Assembly: GCA_963576475.1 (NCBI GenBank)
Contig: OY754972.1
Location: 16,358,506 to 16,422,505, forward strand
Direction of reading: 5' to 3'
Length of the DNA stretch: 64,000 nt
Source: Molanna angustata
Taxonomy: Eukaryota > Arthropoda > Insecta > Trichoptera > Molannidae
Numbering within the stretch: the stretch's first letter is position 1; each line of letters begins with the position of its first letter. Made by a program: the position numbers and the translations under genes. Under the pieces are notes generated by a model. The model saw only the letters and a program-made list of their open reading frames with translations. It did no database searches and was not told the DNA's origin. Positions 62,410-64,000 of the stretch are shown in pieces.

Positions 62410-63275
62410 CAACCGTTTGTCCGATTATAATGAAACTTTGGTGAATTGTCGAGCGTATGCCCAGGATGGTTTTTGGATTTAAACTTTTTTCTTATTCTTC
62501 TTCTTCTTCGTGTATTTGGTCGTTTTACCTATGAAGGGGGAGTATCCTGGGAAAAGAAGGTCCGACTGTCCCTCCATCTCTTCACAGGTCTTCCAGGACG
62601 GGTTCTGCATATAAACTTTTTTCTTCTTTTTCTTCAACGTGTACTTGGTCATCTTACCTATGAAGATGAACTATCCTGGGAGATGAAGGTCCAATTTTCC
62701 TTTCATCTCTTCGCAGGTTTCTGGATTAAAACTTTTTTGTTCTTCTTCTTCATCGTCTATTTGGTCATTTTACCTTTGAAGGTGGACTAACCTGGGAGAA
62801 GAATGTCCAATTTTCCTTCCATCTCTTCGCAGGTATCTGGATTTAAACTTATTTCTTCTTCTTCTTCTTCATCGTGTATTTTTGCTCATTTTACCTATGA
62901 AGTTGGAGAATCCTGGGAGAAGAAGGTCCAACTGTCCTTCCATCTCTTCGCAGGTATCTGGGTTTAAACTTTTTTCTTCTTCTTCGTGTATTTAGTCATT
63001 TTACCTATTAAGTAGAGCATCCTGGGAAAAGAAGGTTCTTTCATCTCTTCGCGGTTCTTCCAGGATGGTTTCTGGATTTAAACTTTTCTTAACCGACTGA
63101 TGGGACGGGATGTAATGAAGGGAAGGGAGGCACTAAAGGGCCTGAAGGGACGGGAGGTATAAAACTGCCTGAAGGGACGGAAGGTACTGAAGGGCCTGAT
63201 GGGAAGGGACGTAATGAGGGATTAAAGGGACGGGAGGTACTGAAGGGCCTGAAGCGGCGGGTCCTGGAGTCTAAT
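62410..63275. mobile_element. Partial second copy of the foldback element, unamplified minisatellite region
   Basis: Units with AATGAAACTTTGGTGAATTG, CTTCTTCTT tracts and CATCTCTTCGCAGGT repeat six or more times. They are followed at 63100-63260 by only a few diverged GAAGGGACGGGAGG-type units where the 22111 copy has about 33 identical ones. The terminal inverted repeats were not found, so it is truncated. Confidence 0.75.
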
Positions 63276-63760
63276 TCTTTTTCTTCTTAATTTTATGTAG
63301 ACCTTTAGGGCAGTTTTTATACAAACTATTTCCTATTGTCTAAATCATCTTCTTCTTCTTTTATGTATACATTTGGGTCATTTTTTTATAAAAATTATTT
63401 CCTTTAGTCTAATTATTATTCTTCTTCATTTAAGTACGTAGACTTTTGGGAGAGTTTTAATACAAACTATTTCCAATAGTCTTATTCATTTTCTTTTATG
63501 TAGACCTTTTGGTCAGTATTTATACAAACTATTTCCAATAGTCTAAATATTCTTCTTCTTCTTTTTTGTAGACCTTTGGGTGAGCTTTTATACAATCTAT
63601 TTCCAATAGTCTAATTCTTCTATTAGGTATATGTATTTTTACTTATTTTATGTAGACCATTGGAATAGTTTTTTATACAAACTATTTCTTATAGTCTTAT
63701 ACTTATTTTTCTCTTTTTTATTTAGTCTTTTGGGTTAGTTTTAAGTCTAATAGTCTATTG
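63275..63760. repeat. Degenerate tandem repeat, unit about 65-75 bp, about seven copies
   Basis: The unit contains a CTTCTTCTT-like pyrimidine tract, TATGTAGACCTTTGGG, and ATACAAACTATTTCC followed by AATAGTCT. Copies differ in length and have many substitutions, so this is an older array than the minisatellite at 23270. It directly follows the foldback element. Confidence 0.8.
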
Positions 63761-64000
63761 TGCAGAAATATTACTAACGATATGCACACTTGATGAAAAT
63801 ACATATGAAATGAATGGGATATGGGATGTGACGATATAACCTGCACTAGAATCTTTTCAATACTTTTGTTTAATTAAATTTAAACCATTTATATCATCCT
63901 ATTTTGAATAATTTTCAACACCTAATATTTAAAGAATGGGGGTTGTGGCCATTACTGAACTCTTCACAACATTTATATTCAAATTAAAAATTATTTACTA

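Overview
The window is nuclear DNA from an arthropod, most likely a moth or butterfly (Lepidoptera). The evidence is AT-rich sequence, spliced genes with GT/AG introns, insect-type proteins, frequent TAGGTACCTA-like runs (for example near 62320) and very many transposable-element remnants. The order-level assignment is inference. Three protein-coding genes can be supported, all in the left half.

Gene 1 (plus, about 349/1217 to 8102) is 3-phosphoinositide-dependent protein kinase 1: a kinase domain in two exons, a 4.85 kb intron, then a PH domain in two exons. Gene 2 (plus, 15596 to 24691) is the small mitoribosomal protein mS34 (mRpS34). Its 570 coding bases span 9.1 kb because each intron carries a large repeat element. 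Gene 3 (minus, 31927 down to 26577) is a secreted clip-domain serine protease homologue with Gly at the catalytic Ser position, resembling Drosophila Scarface. Its first coding exon lies upstream and was not found. Genes 2 and 3 converge tail to tail with a transposon between them.

From about 32 kb to the right end I see no convincing host gene. This half holds decayed non-LTR retrotransposons (RTE-like and CR1/Jockey-like C-terminal fragments), tRNA-derived SINE pieces, several non-autonomous foldback or TIR elements in multiple copies, and long microsatellites.

The most interesting material is in the repeats. (i) Hammerhead-ribozyme-like motifs occur at 4468-4508, mirrored at 4424-4464 inside a nearly perfect 203-bp palindrome, and again at 14447-14486 and 46260-46299. 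Stems I, II and III differ in sequence between the two types but stay complementary. (ii) A 3.5 kb TIR element at 16055-19564 is flanked by perfect 8-bp repeats. Its internal palindromic segment has been amplified into a tandem satellite of about 262 bp per unit, while a shorter relative at 34461-35240 holds one unit. (iii) A foldback element at 22111-23946 carries an almost homogeneous 18-bp minisatellite of about 33 copies, and a relative at 62410-63275 has only the unamplified version. (iv) The clip domain of gene 3 appears to be split by a Gly/His/Pro-rich insertion of about 400 residues.

All calls come from reading the sequence. No database or folding program was run.
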